A stretch of 64,000 nt of DNA from contig JAMCCL010000015.1 in the NCBI GenBank assembly GCA_024516035.1, positions 62,001 through 126,000 of the forward strand, given 5' to 3'. This DNA comes from Bactericera cockerelli. Its lineage: Eukaryota > Arthropoda > Insecta > Hemiptera > Triozidae. The stretch's first letter is position 1. Every line of letters starts with the position of its first letter. Position numbers and translations under genes: made by a program. Under the pieces are notes generated by a model, which saw nothing but the letters and a program-made list of their open reading frames with translations, was not told the origin of the DNA and searched no databases. Of this stretch, positions 20,539-31,700 are shown piece after piece.

Positions 20539-22583
20539 ATCATGGGGATGAAAGAAGATATATCACAAGTAGCTACATTACATAAATCTCCCGATAACGA
20601 AGATCCTTGACGGATACCATTGTCTAGCTTCTGAATGGATGATAAGTGATTTTCTATCTTTACCGCTATTTGGGGTTGGTCTAAGAAGTTTTTTACATAC
20701 TTATACATGGGTCCACCTATGTTTTTCTCCATGAACTTCTTTAATATAGTGATCTTACATATACGATCAAAAAATTTATTTACATCTAAAAATATAGCTA
20801 CCACATCTTCTTTTTGATTGAAAGCTGTAACAACCTCGTGCTCTAACATTAATAAGTTATCCATTGTTGATCTTTGCTTTCTATTTCCACTTTGGTATGA
20901 ATCTACTAGGCTTTTCTGTTCAAGTAACCATTTTAGTCTCTTACTAATCATTTTTTCTAGTATTTTATTGGTACAAGACAATAGAGATATTGGTCTATAA
21001 CTGACTGGGTCCAATGTATTTTTATGTGGTTTTAATATAGGTATGACCAGAGCGGTTTTCCAAAGTGAAGGAAATTTACCACTTGTCCACACGTAATTAT
21101 ATATTTGCAATAATTTTTCAAGAGCATCCATTGGTAAGTACATTATCATTTGGTAGCAAATATTATCTATTCCCCCGGCTGAAGATTTACATGTCTTAAA
21201 CGTGGCTAGCAGTTCTGTCATGGTAAAAGGTAAATTATAAATTTCATTCTCCGTGTTTAATGGGCATTTTAATAAAGTTTCGTGGGCGAGTTTGAATTTT
21301 CTAAATGTTTCATTATATACAGAATTTGCAGAATTTTTTAAGTAAGATTGAACTAGTATTTCTGATATTTGTTTTTTATCTGTCGTTAAAATACCATCCG
21401 AGTTTTTTAAAGCGGTGACAGGATTGTAAGGTTTTTTGCCTTTAATTCGCCTTATCTGTGCCCACATATCTTTTTGACTTAAGGGTGAGTCTATGGAACC
21501 AACAAATAATGACCAAGATTCTTTTTTGGCACTTAAAATTAAGCGTCTGGCTTTGGCTCGACATCTTTTGAATTCTATAAAATTTGAAGGCGTAGCATTT
21601 CGCCTAAATATTTTTAAAGCTTGCTTCCTTTTGTCAATGGCTTCTTTGATTTCAGTAGACCACCAAGGTGTGTATTTCTTGAGTTTTCCCGTGTCAATCA
21701 GGGGAATTGAACTTTTGGCTGCTTCCAATATATTAGTGTTGACAAGGTCAATAGTTTTATCAACGTCAGAAATATCAGTTATTTTATATTGAAAATCAAT
21801 TTTATCTCGGTACTTACTCCAATCAGCCTTTTTAAAATTCCATATCGTTCTACCTGAGCGCTGCACATCACCAGAATTCTGCAGGGTGATGATTATCGGG
21901 AGATGATCTGAGAAATGAAGGTCATCATGCACTGCCCAGGTGACGTCATAAGCGATGGTTCTGGTGACGATGGTTAAGTCAATCGTAGAGGTGGTACTGT
22001 ATGAAAAATTAACATGAGTAATTTCATTATTATTGTTGAGTAAGTAAGCATCAGAGTTATTTAATAGAAAGCTTTCAATTTCTCGCCCGCTTGCATTAGG
22101 ACGGCTACGCCCCCACATAGGGTTGTGAGCATTGAAGTCGCCACACAGTAAGTAAGGTTTATCAATTTGTGAAACAATATTTAAGAGCTGTGCTTCAGTA
22201 ATGCCCTCGTTAGGTGCAATATAGATCGAGCATACCGATAATTCGTAATTTAGATGAGGAGACTTTACCTTGATGGCTACCACTGAGAGTGGACTTACGA
22301 CGGGGATGTGCTCTGAGTAGACAGACTTGTGAACCATTAGCATTACTCCCCTGCAAGCAATCAGACCGTCAGAATAGTCCTTGCGATAAATATTAAAGTT
22401 GTTGAAACCTTGAACATTCATAGTAGGTAAAAGTTTAGTTTCTTGGATGGCAATAATCAAAGGTTTTAAATGGTTAATTAGTAATTGTACTTCACACTTC
22501 TTTCCCAAGAAACCTCTAGAATTCCACTGAATGATAGTGGTACTATTAATATAATTATTATTTGAATTCCTAGTACGTATCAT
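20535..22583 (-). pseudogene. LINE ORF2, 5' part: endonuclease and RT core
   Basis: 682 codons from ATG at 22583. The APE-type endonuclease spans about 14-235: QWNSRG (N21), QETKL (E48), CGDFNAHNPMWG (D149, N151) and SDHLPI (D226, H227), so its catalytic set is intact. RT begins near 500; PVSYRPISLLSC at 527-538, QSGNRKQRSTMDNLL, box A at 597-607 as IFLDVNKFFDR and box B as NGIRQGSSLSGDL (655-667). Relative to usual LINE RTs, box A has F where A is usual, and box B has R for P in PQG and G for P in SP. The frame ends at TGA 20537-20535, one base out of phase with the following frame, near a G run at 20544-20547 where a one-base loss would explain the break. ORF2 starts 128 bases after the ORF1 stop. 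Confidence 0.9.
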
Positions 22584-22711
22584 GATAAATTATTGGTAGT
22601 TAAATAATAAGTATGATAAATCTAACGAAATAATCGTAGTTAAATAGGTTATAGTGGAAATATAACACATAAACAAATAAAAAATAAACAGAATAAATAA
22701 AATCCTAATAT

Positions 22712-24139
22712 CTAACTAAGATCAGGACTAAGAATATTAGGATAATTATCGCAATTTTCCTGATTCTGAATCTCATTAATAACCGTTCCTGTCTGAATTA
22801 CTTCATCATTATTTGACATATCAACATCTTCATTTTCATTATTATTTGATATTACCGAATTTTGAAGAGAGGGGGTTATAACACCTTCGGATGATGAGTT
22901 CTGACTAATATTAGGCATAGAATTTAAAGCGTTTGACTTTAGAGTTTCAGCATTTTTATAAAACATTTGAGAAATCTCTTTGTCACTATGGTATTGCTGA
23001 GGTATGGTTGTCTTATCGACTGAAGCCGGATAGGTAGATTGAGTTTTATTTTTCTTCGAGGCTGCATCACTCGCGTGGACGGAGTTGTAGGTGGGTTTTC
23101 TTTTTCCTGTGTTCGACATCGGTGGAGGAGAGTACTTGTTGAAGTTCCGTTGTCCTCTGTGGTATCTATTCTTTAGCTCAGGAAACTGGGCAAAGTCCTG
23201 AGGCACGTCTCTCAATACTTCAAATGAGTTCTTCGTCTGGGTGGCGTACAGTCTTTTGGCAGAAGGGACGAGGTCAGCTGCTTCAGGGAAACACAAGTTT
23301 CGTGTGCTCATTAACATTTTAATGTTCTTCTGGCGGTCATATTCTGGGCAGTTCTTACTGCTTACATTATGGGGTCCGTGGCAATTCAAACATCTTAAAT
23401 TGATCAAGTCACACGCATGATTTTCTTCTTCGATTTGGTAGCATTTAGTGCACAAAGTACTTCGTGTCGAGCAGAATTTGGAGACATGCCCGAATTTAAA
23501 GCATTTGAAGCACTGCACCGGATTTTGAATGAAAGGTTCACAGGTCAGTCTAGTGTACCATAAATAGATATAGGTCGGCATCTCTTGTCCTTCGAATACT
23601 AACTTTATAGAAGTAGATGGAACGTATACTGGTTCGCTACCCGGAACGACCACTTTTCTATTGAGACGTTGGACAGAACGGAGCTTGAAATTACCAGTGT
23701 CGATGTTTTCCAGAATTTCTTGATCTGTGATAGATTCACCATCAATGTCTACGTCTACATCACGTACGATTGCTGTCCTTGTTAAGTATATTTGCGGGAT
23801 AAATGCAGCAAAGGATTTTCTGATCTTCTCATTTTGGACGATCTTGTTTGCACAGCCAGCGGTTGAACAGACAACTAGAAATTTCATTCTATTCAAACGC
23901 CTGACTTCCGTAATATCTTTTGATTGATTAGTGATTTCACCAAGGAGTCGGGATACTGCGAGTGCACGCACGAAAGGTTTGCTTGTTGCATCATCTTTAT
24001 CTTTTGAAGGCTTCGCTTGAATAATTAGTTTATACCAGTCATATTTATGTTCATTAGAATATAGCAAAATCTTATCAGGATCAGAGTTGAGGGAGCCATT
24101 GGATTTCTCCAAGTCTGGGGGCTTTTTACTGTCCCCCAT
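22712..24139 (-). CDS. LINE ORF1, nucleocapsid-like protein
   Basis: 475 codons, ATG at 24139, apparently intact. It should bind the element RNA and form the ribonucleoprotein. Three zinc knuckles lie in a row: C210-C213-H218-C223 (CFKCFKFGHVSKFC, the standard CX2CX4HX4C), C230-C233-H241-C243, and C250-C253-H257-C264. Upstream (about 30-205) is an RNA-recognition-like region with QRLNRKVVVPGSEPVYVPS. The C-terminal 200 residues are Ser/Asn/Gln-rich and probably disordered, ending with acidic NENEDVDMSNNDE. Same strand and order as ORF2, as in I and Jockey elements. Confidence 0.88.
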   Translation of the reverse strand: MGDSKKPPDLEKSNGSLNSDPDKILLYSNEHKYDWYKLIIQAKPSKDKDDATSKPFVRALAVSRLLGEITNQSKDITEVRRLNRMKFLVVCSTAGCANKIVQNEKIRKSFAAFIPQIYLTRTAIVRDVDVDIDGESITDQEILENIDTGNFKLRSVQRLNRKVVVPGSEPVYVPSTSIKLVFEGQEMPTYIYLWYTRLTCEPFIQNPVQCFKCFKFGHVSKFCSTRSTLCTKCYQIEEENHACDLINLRCLNCHGPHNVSSKNCPEYDRQKNIKMLMSTRNLCFPEAADLVPSAKRLYATQTKNSFEVLRDVPQDFAQFPELKNRYHRGQRNFNKYSPPPMSNTGKRKPTYNSVHASDAASKKNKTQSTYPASVDKTTIPQQYHSDKEISQMFYKNAETLKSNALNSMPNISQNSSSEGVITPSLQNSVISNNNENEDVDMSNNDEVIQTGTVINEIQNQENCDNYPNILSPDLS

Positions 24140-24481
24140 GGTGACAGGCCTGTGAAGACCTACACCATTCGAAAATGAAGAAAATCTTCTATTTTATTTT
24201 ATTTTTAAAAAAAGTGACTGGCCAAAATTGTAATAAATTTGAGACGGGAGAGTAGGTATTCAATATAGTTAATGGGGGCTTAGCACTGTACTAAAAAATG
24301 TCAAATAGTCACAGAGGGTAATAGTTTTTTAACTTTTTGATTCGATTTTCGTGTTCAGCTTAGTTATAAATGTCACTATGCAAAAAAACACGACACGAAT
24401 CGGACAAATTTCACAAATAACTTCGAACAAAGCGGGAGCAGAAATTTTAACTGTTGACACTTTGAAAGAAAATTGAGACTG
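24140..24481 (-). promoter_or_regulatory. LINE 5' UTR
   Basis: About 340 bases between the 5' end (defined by the target duplication) and the ORF1 ATG. In I-type elements an internal pol II promoter is expected here (family knowledge); no specific motif can be asserted. Confidence 0.5.
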
Positions 24482-24492
24482 AGTTCTTGTGT
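24482..24492. repeat. LINE target-site duplication, right
   Basis: AGTTCTTGTGT, identical to 18567-18577; it marks the 5' end of the LINE. Confidence 0.88.
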
Positions 24493-24795
24493 AATAACTT
24501 TAATTTTACTACATCTTGGAAAGAAATTGATTTTATTTTTATAATCTGCACAATATTTTCCATCTAAAATCATCATCGCAACATGCTAGAAATAAACCCT
24601 TACCTGTTTCTAAGAGACAAACTGATCCAGAGTTTGGCGGTTGCAGTTTTTCGGCCACACTTTGTAGTTGATTTACTAGAAATTTTTCCCAGGTGGAAAT
24701 CTGGCACACTTTTGTAAAAACATGTCTGTTTTGTTTCCTAACATTAGACACCACGATCATTGAAATCGGATTAGTGAAACCGGAGAAAAAACATA
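24493..24795. mobile_element. Interrupted DNA-transposon sequence
   Basis: Continuation of the element begun at 18414, after removing the LINE. No second terminal repeat is evident; the far end is not resolved. Confidence 0.35.
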
Positions 24796-25160
24796 GGATT
24801 GTTCAGAAAACGTCATGAGCCCTACAGAACAACTTTCATCCAACCTTTCCATTTCTCAGAAATTGTTGATACTTGCGTCCTCCGTGCTCGATGCACAGGT
24901 TGCATATTCTTCACATGCTTCTCCTGATATTTCTGAATATGTTTTTAATCTCTTTGAACCATTCGAAAGCTATGGCAATTCTGGCAACAAGGTCTTCATA
25001 GCTGTCCACAGGGGTTTCATAAACCAAGTCTTTAATGAAACCCCATACACAAAAATCAATTGGATTTTGTTCGGGGGACCTGGCTGGCCATAAGTCTTCT
25101 CTGATTGGTTCGTATCTCATCTCAAAAATAAATTTAAAATGCAGATTCAAAATTTGGCGC
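24795..25160 (-). pseudogene. Mariner/IS630-type transposase C-terminus
   Basis: On the minus strand, 25150-24914 encodes EDLWPARSPEQNPIDFCVWG, matching the DDE transposase region 'W..RSPDLxPxDFxLWG' that carries the third acidic residue (D retained in PIDF), followed by IKDLVYETPVDSYEDLVARI. An in-frame TGA at 24911-24913 interrupts it; the frame then continues (CIEHGGRKYQQFLRNG) to a stop at 24836-24838. About 40 bases further, AGGATTGTTCAGAAAACG looks like a decayed terminal repeat related to the one at 18414. The N-terminal two thirds are absent, so it cannot act. Confidence 0.85.
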
Positions 25161-25780
25161 TCTCATTTAATATTCCATTATCAAAAGGACGCAGAATGAG
25201 AACCAATCAGAAGCTAGAACAATCCGCAGATGTTCCTCGGTTTGTTTACATTTTGAGAGAAACAGTGCATTTTATTAAGACTGTTCCGTTCCGTTCCGCT
25301 CTGTTCCGTTTCAAAATGTATAATAAATTTTGATTTTTGTCTTATTCTGTTGAACGATTATGTACACATTAATGTACTTTATTTATCCTTCAGTAAATCT
25401 GAGCATTCGACATTTTGTTTTCTTATCATTACAACCATTAATTCGTTTTGGTATATTTCCCAGCCTGACGATCCCCTTTCTTCCTAAGGGGTAGAGGAAA
25501 AGAGGGGGGGACTCTGAACTCCCTCCAACACCTTTCTTTAAAGAGATATATGAATTGGGTTGCGGGAGGCACATAAACATCCCCCCTATTAAAAAAAAAA
25601 AAAAACATATGTATAGGGTGAAGGGAAAGGATCCCTTCAAAGGAGTTGTGCGCACCACTGCTCGCTATATTGAATCTAACTCGAAATTGATTTATTAAAC
25701 GTCCAGTTTTGCTCCCTGACGAGTAGACTACCTCTCTCCCCTACTCCTGACCAATGGAATATACCCATGAATTTTGACAT
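25161..25780. other. No gene seen
   Basis: AT-rich. A short CCGTTCCGTT repeat (GTTCCGTTCCGTTCCGCTCTGTTCCG) lies at 25283-25310. Confidence 0.5.
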
Positions 25781-25916
25781 CTCTGACACTTCCTATCCCT
25801 CTTTCTCTCTCTCCCCCTCTTTGATACTTCCTTTTCTCTCTATCTCTCATTTCCTATACATCCTTCTCTACGTATCCTCCTTTCTACCTCTCCTCCTCTA
25901 TTCTCTGCCTCCCCTG

Positions 25917-25969
<53 letters not shown>

Positions 25970-26292
25970 TTTCCTGTTTTTTTTCTCTTCTTCTTCCTTC
26001 TCACTTAGATTCTTTTATTGTAATCTCTCTCTATCTCTGTCCTTTTGCTTATACTTCCATCCTTGTTTGTTTATTCTATGGTCATTTCCTGTGTCTCTTG
26101 ATTTACTGCTTTATTATTCTCATTTTTTCCAACTTCCTGGTCTCTCTCTCTTTCCTCCCTCTCTTTTCATTCTGTTGCTCTATCTTTTTCTCTTTCTCAC
26201 TTTTTTTTTGGCTTTCTCTCTCCATGTCTTTTTCTCTCTCTCTCTGTTTTTTTTTCTTTTTCTCTTCCTCTCCCCTTTTCTCTTTCACTTTT

Positions 26293-26333
<41 letters not shown>

Positions 26334-26870
26334 CGTTCTCTTTGTGTCTTTCTTTCTTAATATATTTTCATTTCGTTCTCCTCTCTCTCTTTCTGTGCTT
26401 TTTCTCAGTCTCTTTCCCTGTCTCTCTCTTTTCTCTTTCAGTCTGTTTCTTTTGCCTGTGTCCTGCCGATTTTTAAAGTTTTTTCTCCATATCCTTTATA
26501 TTCCAGATTCTTAATTTACTCCCACTCATGTCTTGTTCTCTTCCCTCTCTCCCTTTTTTCCCTCTCGCCCTTTTTCCCCTCTCTCCCTTCTTCTCTCTCT
26601 CTCAATTTTTTTCCTCACTGTCTTTAACTCATCCCCTTTTTCTCCGTCTTCATCGCTTTCTCTGTCCCTTTCTCTCTATCTCTGTAAAATTATCTCTCTT
26701 TTTGTCTCTGTCAATCTTTTTATCAGTATCTCGCTCTCTTTTTCTCGCCATTCCTCTGTCTTGTATTCTTACATTGTATTCCAGATTCTTAATTTACTGC
26801 TATTCATATCTTTCTCTCTCTTTCTTTTTTCCTCTTTCAAGGTTTCTCAAATCCAATTTCTTTTCTTTCT
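25780..26870. repeat. Long TC-rich tract with poly(T)
   Basis: About 1.1 kb of nearly pure pyrimidine. It includes an uninterrupted TC array of about 48 bases near 25917-25964 and a 36-base T run near 26298-26333. TATTCCAGATTCTTAATTTACT occurs at 26498 and 26776, an internal duplication. The long open frames are Ser/Leu/Phe strings, not genes. Confidence 0.95.
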
Positions 26871-26954
26871 TTGTTGTTTCTTTGTAATAATATTCTGTCA
26901 TTAATCTTTTACAATCATTATTATTAATAATTTATAATAATAATTTAAGTTAAA
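26871..26954. other. AT-rich spacer
   Basis: ATTATTAATAATTTATAATAATAATTT-type sequence; nothing coding. Confidence 0.5.
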
Positions 26955-27235
26955 TTACAATTTCTTTATGGTGAAGCTCATGGTCTTTTCAGAATTTTTA
27001 TGGGTAGTGCAGCCTTATTTAGAGGCTTCATTTTTTTTTCTAAACCAATAATTGTATTATTTTCTTTTTTTTTTTTCTGGTAATGCCGCCACTGGTAGGT
27101 AGTTATCCACACCAATAGCTACTAATTTGTTCCTCATGAAATATGAGTAGACATGGAACATTAGAGTACACAGCGGAATTTTTTTTTTCCTTCCGGGGAT
27201 CGAACCCAGATCACTCTGTGGCCGCGGTGACTACT
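26955..27235 (-). mobile_element. SINE-C, near full length
   Basis: In reverse: GTAGTCACCGCGGCCACAGAG, B box GGGTTCGATCCCCGG, then CTACTCATATTTCATGAGGA, ACCAGTGGCGGCATTACCAG, and the 3' end with GCTGCACTACCCATAAA, ACCATGAGCTTCACCATAA. Same order as 44258-44567. Confidence 0.85.
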
Positions 27236-27374
27236 ATTGAAAGTTTAGAGTTAGAATCATCTTCATCAGGGGTGCTGTCATGAATCTGTAACAAAAGAGA
27301 TGTGAAAGACAATGTATTATGCAGAGTCTGTTTGCTTTGTTCTCGAGATACATAAATCACGTTCTGCTCAGCTC

Positions 27375-27548
27375 CTTTGTCCACTATCTCCCTCTCTTTA
27401 TTTTCCCTCCTCTTCCTCCCTATTTAATCTCTCCCTCTTTTCTCTTTATCTCTCTTTCTTTTCACTCTTCCTGTCTCTCTTTATTTTCCTTTTCCCTATC
27501 TTCTTTATTCTCTCACACACTCTCTTTTCACTCTCCCCTTTCCTTTTC

Positions 27549-27581
<33 letters not shown>

Positions 27582-27600
27582 CCTCCCTTCTACTTATAAC
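27375..27600. repeat. TC-rich tract
   Basis: CTCTCT and TTTCCT units; frames are low-complexity. Confidence 0.9.
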
Positions 27601-28719
27601 ATTCCATTCCTTTCCACTTATAGAGCTCCCTATACCGCAGCTATTGAAAGAATGCCGCAGAGTTTTATTGCCAATATTAAAATTGACAATCAAATCGGAT
27701 CCGCTAACATAACGACTGTTTGACATGCCATTTGACAGACGCTGCCAGAGTAAATTTCGTATTAGTAATGTTTTCATCGTACATGTCAGGCCCGTTTGCA
27801 CAGATTTATTACACAAATTAATGAGACTTTGTTTAGACTGAGTGAAAACTGTGGAGTAATATTCGATCATTAGAGCAACATCGCTTAGGCTCAGAGGATC
27901 AAGAAAGAGTGATGGCCCTTCCTTATGAAGATGGTGCGGGAATGCCCATTTTTTTTTTGTTGAGTTTTTATATGTATTTTTTTATAAATAAATATACTTT
28001 ATATGTTTTCAGTTTTTTTTTAATCCAAGTTTTTAGTAAATGACATCTGAGCGCACGGCAGTGCGCCAGGCCAAGTTCCAGCATAAACATTGCTCGAGAA
28101 AATAAGTATAAAAATAAGTCCATTCTCTTTTCAGTAGACCCTGAAAACTTATAAATTACAGGCGATTTTTTGCCCCTAAAATCTGCCCTGTACTGCTTAT
28201 AAACACGAGCAATATTTTTTAATGAAAACCGTTTTATGAATTTGGAAATAATGTAGCGTTTAATATCTCTCTCCCTACTTGAGTGTTTTTTAATAACTTT
28301 TTCTCTCGAGCATTAATGTTGTTGAATTTCGATGTTCTTTTTTTTTATTCCTATTTACTGCTTCTTCTCCTTTTTCTTCTTCTTTTTCCGCTTATTCTGA
28401 GAGAGAGAGAGACACACACACATACAGGACAAGTGAAGGAGATGAAAATATTATCACGTTTGACATTTCTATTTAAATGAAGACAATGATTAAATGAGGC
28501 TCCATAGTGTCGTTAGGCAAAGATGAGAGGAAAGAATGTAGGAGTAGAGAGAGAGAAAGAAAAGTATAAAAAGGATGCGTAGAGAGAAATATAAGAGAAA
28601 AGGTGAGTTCGGCCATGCCTTATTGTTCATTTTATAATTTTCTCAAGTTGTCTCATCAATTTGATAGGCGAATTTTGATCGATCGTTATGAATTTTTCCA
28701 TATCTCTGTTACCGTTTAA
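27601..28719. other. No gene seen
   Basis: AT-rich DNA with a short (GA)(CA) patch at 28399-28424 and a GA-rich patch at 28540-28600. Confidence 0.5.
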
Positions 28720-28965
28720 AGCCAACCTCCTTGGCGTAATGGTTGTGAATACTGCTCGAAGTCTAGATATCCCTAGTTCGATTCCCGGTTGGGGCAGACT
28801 TTTCGAAGAAAATTTTGTTCCCTCATAATACATGAGGCTGACATCTTTGTCTCTACCCAGATTACGTGAGGTTAATGTGGATACGATTTCCAGTCAATGG
28901 AGTGTAACATCCCGTCCTAATTATCTATTTCAAATCAGGAAGTTAAACCAAATAGAATCAACCAG
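28720..28965 (+). mobile_element. SINE-A copy
   Basis: CAACCTCCTTGGCGTAATGG, B box TAGTTCGATTCCCGG, CATGAGGCTGACATCTTTG, GTGAGGTTAATGTGG, then GTTAAACCAAATAGAATCAA. The last 80 bp of the family are replaced by a 30-base T run (28987-29018). Confidence 0.85.
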
Positions 28966-28982
28966 TCACAATAGATCTAATT

Positions 28983-29018
<36 letters not shown>

Positions 29019-29020
<2 letters not shown>

Positions 29021-29893
29021 GTCGCATTGTCAATTGTAAGGTTTTCACTGTAAACCCTGCAACCAGGTTATATGTATAATAAATAAAATAACATTATTAT
29101 TTTTTATACCTTTCTCAGGTAAAGAGAAATAATTGGTGTCGATTTCTTAACAAATCAATAGTTTAAATTTCAATATCTGTTACCGTTTGTTCGTTACATA
29201 GGTAGGCATAGATAAGTAATATGTATTCTAGACATTGTTATACATAATTAAGATAGAATTGAATTGAACTTTTTTGTAATCAGCAATTACACAAAATACA
29301 TTTCTACACTAGACAGAAAGGCAAAAGTTACCTTTTCTCTCAATCCCTCTCTGTGATACTTTTATGTTTTTTAAAAGTGATTGTTGTAGATATGTAAAAA
29401 AAATTGGCTCTCCCTTAAGAATTTTAAAATAATTATCTTATTTACATTAATAAACCTAATGCAAAAGTAGTTCAAATCTATAGAGAGTATTACACATTAC
29501 TTAAATATTAAATTTTCCCTCCTAAATTTTATTTAAATAATGTCTGTACACATTTTAAATTTGAGTTAACAGCAAGAGAGAAAAAGCATGATGCTTAAAA
29601 ATCCAACGACCGACCACCAGATTACGAATCTGCTGCCTTATGGATGGAGAGGTCGGACCAGTGAATGGTGAGTGTAGTGACACACACATGCGATAATATG
29701 GTCCACATGTAGCACACCAGGCTTCATTAGTGGAAACATTATGCGCGCAGATGAAGATAAATCAGCGGATGAAACTGAGCGAAATCATGTGTGAAATAGG
29801 AAACGTGGAATAGAGCTAAGTATGTAGTTCAGAGCATAGATTTAAATACAGTAAATAGATAATGAATTCCCAATGCTCTCTGGGCATCTTATT
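29019..29893. other. No gene seen
   Basis: AT-rich, several short poly(T)/(A) runs, no matched family. Confidence 0.5.
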
Positions 29894-29949
29894 TGCCTCA
29901 ATAGAAAATGGCGGGCACCATATTGTGTCCGCCATTTTCTATTGAGGCA
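29894..29949. repeat. 21-bp perfect hairpin
   Basis: Arm 29894-29914 (TGCCTCAATAGAAAATGGCGG) pairs exactly with 29929-29949; the loop is 14 bases. The AAAATGGCGG end is also found at the tip of the palindrome at 55220-55237, as AAAAATGGCGG. Confidence 0.9.
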
Positions 29950-30475
29950 GTTCTTTACTATTTCCTGTCCAGAAAGGGTGCTTCAGTTTTCGATCAGAGT
30001 TCATTATCTACTTTCTAAGTCTATGATTCAGAGTTCATTCACACAGTATGTATGTTAAAATGCCTAAAACTGGAGAACCACAAGTCATGAGAGACATAAC
30101 TCTTCCTCATGGTTGAGGTTGTTTGGTTCTGACACTTCTACTTTTAAATTTGACGGCTTTTAAATATACAACAAACCTGTTAGGGAGCCGAAAAATTATG
30201 TAATTGTGTCTTTGCCTGACAAAACTGGTACCGTATCTGTTTAACGTGCTCTAGCTAGTTATGTATATAAAATCACATAAAAAGTATGTATAATTAAAAA
30301 GAACCATCAAATTACTATCTTGAAAGCTATTTTTTAATTATCTACTGTTATCTCTTGCAGAAGTATTTCACAAATTTTAACGAGAGCTTCAGTGGAAATA
30401 CAGAACAAAGAGAATGGAAAATGCTGGAAGAGAGGAGTTTTAATTGTTGCCGTGTGGAATAACGAGGAAATAATG
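29950..30475. other. No gene seen
   Basis: AT-rich sequence leading into the minisatellite. Confidence 0.5.
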
Positions 30476-31700
30476 AAGTGAGTGACGGGATAGAAGAAGA
30501 AATTGAAAAAGAGAAGAAAGAAGATATAATGAAGTGTGTGACGGGATGGAAGAAAAAATTGAAAGAGAGAAGAAAGAGGCGATAATGTGTGTGTGACAGA
30601 ATGGAAGAAAAAATTGAAAGAGAGAAGAAAGAGGCGATAATGTGTGTGTGACAGAATGGAAGAAGAAATTGAAATAGAGAAGAAAGATGAAATAATGGGT
30701 GTGTGTCAGAATTGAATAAGAAATTGAAAGAGAGAAGAAAGAGGAGATAATAAAGTGTGTGACAGAATGGAAGAAGAAATTGAAAGAGAGAAGAAAGATG
30801 AGATAATGAAGTGTGTGACAGAATGGAAGAAGAAATTGAAATAGAGAAGAAAGAAGAGATAATGAAGTGTGACAAAATGGAAGAAGAAATTGAAAGAGAG
30901 AAGAAAGAGGAGATAATAAAGTGTGTGACAGAATGGAAGAAGAAATTGAAAGAGAGAAGAAAAATGATATAATGGGTGTGTGTCAGAATTGAATAAAAAA
31001 TTGAAAGAGAGAAGAAAGAGGAGATAATCAAGTGTGTGACAGGATGGAAGAAGAAATTGAAAGAGAGAAGAAAGAGGAGATAATCAAGTGTGTGACAGGA
31101 TGGAAGAAGAAATTGAAAGAGAGAAGAAAGAGGAGATAATCAAGTGTGTGACAGGATGGAAGAAGAAATTGAAAGAGAGAAGAAAGAGGAGATAATCAAG
31201 TATGTGACAGAATGGAAGAAGAAATTGAAAGAGAGAAGAAAGAGGAGATAATCAAGTGTGTGACAGGATGGAAGAAGAAATTGAAGAGAGAGAAGAAAGA
31301 GGAGATAATCAAGTGTGTGACAGGATGGAAGAAGAAATTGAAAGAGAGAAGAAAGAGGAGATAATCAAGTATGTGACAGGATGGAAGAAGAAATTGAAAG
31401 AGAGAAGAAAGAGGAGATAATCAAGTGTGTGACAGGATGGAAGAAGAAATTGAAAGAGAGAAGAAAGAGGAGATAATCAAGTGTGTGACAGGATGGAAGA
31501 AGAAATTGAAAGAGAGAAGAAAGAGGAGATAATCAAGTGTGTGACAGGATGGAAGAAGAAATTGAAAGAGAGAAGAAAGAGGAGATAATCAAGTGTGTGA
31601 CAGGATGGAAGAAGAAATTGAAAGAGAGAAGAAAGATGAGATAATCAAGTTAGTGTGTGATAGGATGGAAGAAGAAATTGAAAAAGAGTGAAAAGAGGAG
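30476..31700 (+). repeat. 56-bp purine-rich minisatellite, about 22 copies
   Basis: Unit: GTGTGTGACAGGATGGAAG, AAGAAATTGAAAGAGAGAAG and AAAGAGGAGATAATCAA, 56 bp. Copies in 31020-31660 are nearly identical; those in 30476-31000 vary more (GATATAATGAAG, GGCGATAATGTG, GATGAAATAATGGG). Because 56 is not a multiple of three, no frame stays constant across units, so the 227-codon minus-strand frame is not a gene. Confidence 0.97.

Larger units (their letters stand above)
18578..24481 (-). mobile_element. Near-full-length RNase H-bearing non-LTR retrotransposon
   Basis: A 5.9-kb LINE in minus orientation. Order 5' to 3': 5' UTR (24481-24140), ORF1 (24139-22712), ORF2 broken in two frames (22583-18817), 3' UTR and a 23-base poly(A) tail (T run 18578-18600). 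It is flanked by the 11-bp target duplication AGTTCTTGTGT at 18567-18577 and 24482-24492. Three zinc knuckles in ORF1 and APE endonuclease, RT and RNase H in ORF2 place it in the I-type group of the Jockey superfamily (family-level inference; the exact clade is not fixed). It has one clear frame break, so it is a recent but inactive insertion. Confidence 0.93.

Noticed and set aside
30348..31031. 227-codon minus-strand open frame as a repeat protein
   Set aside because: It is a by-product of the 56-bp minisatellite; the unit length is not a multiple of three and the frame differs between units.
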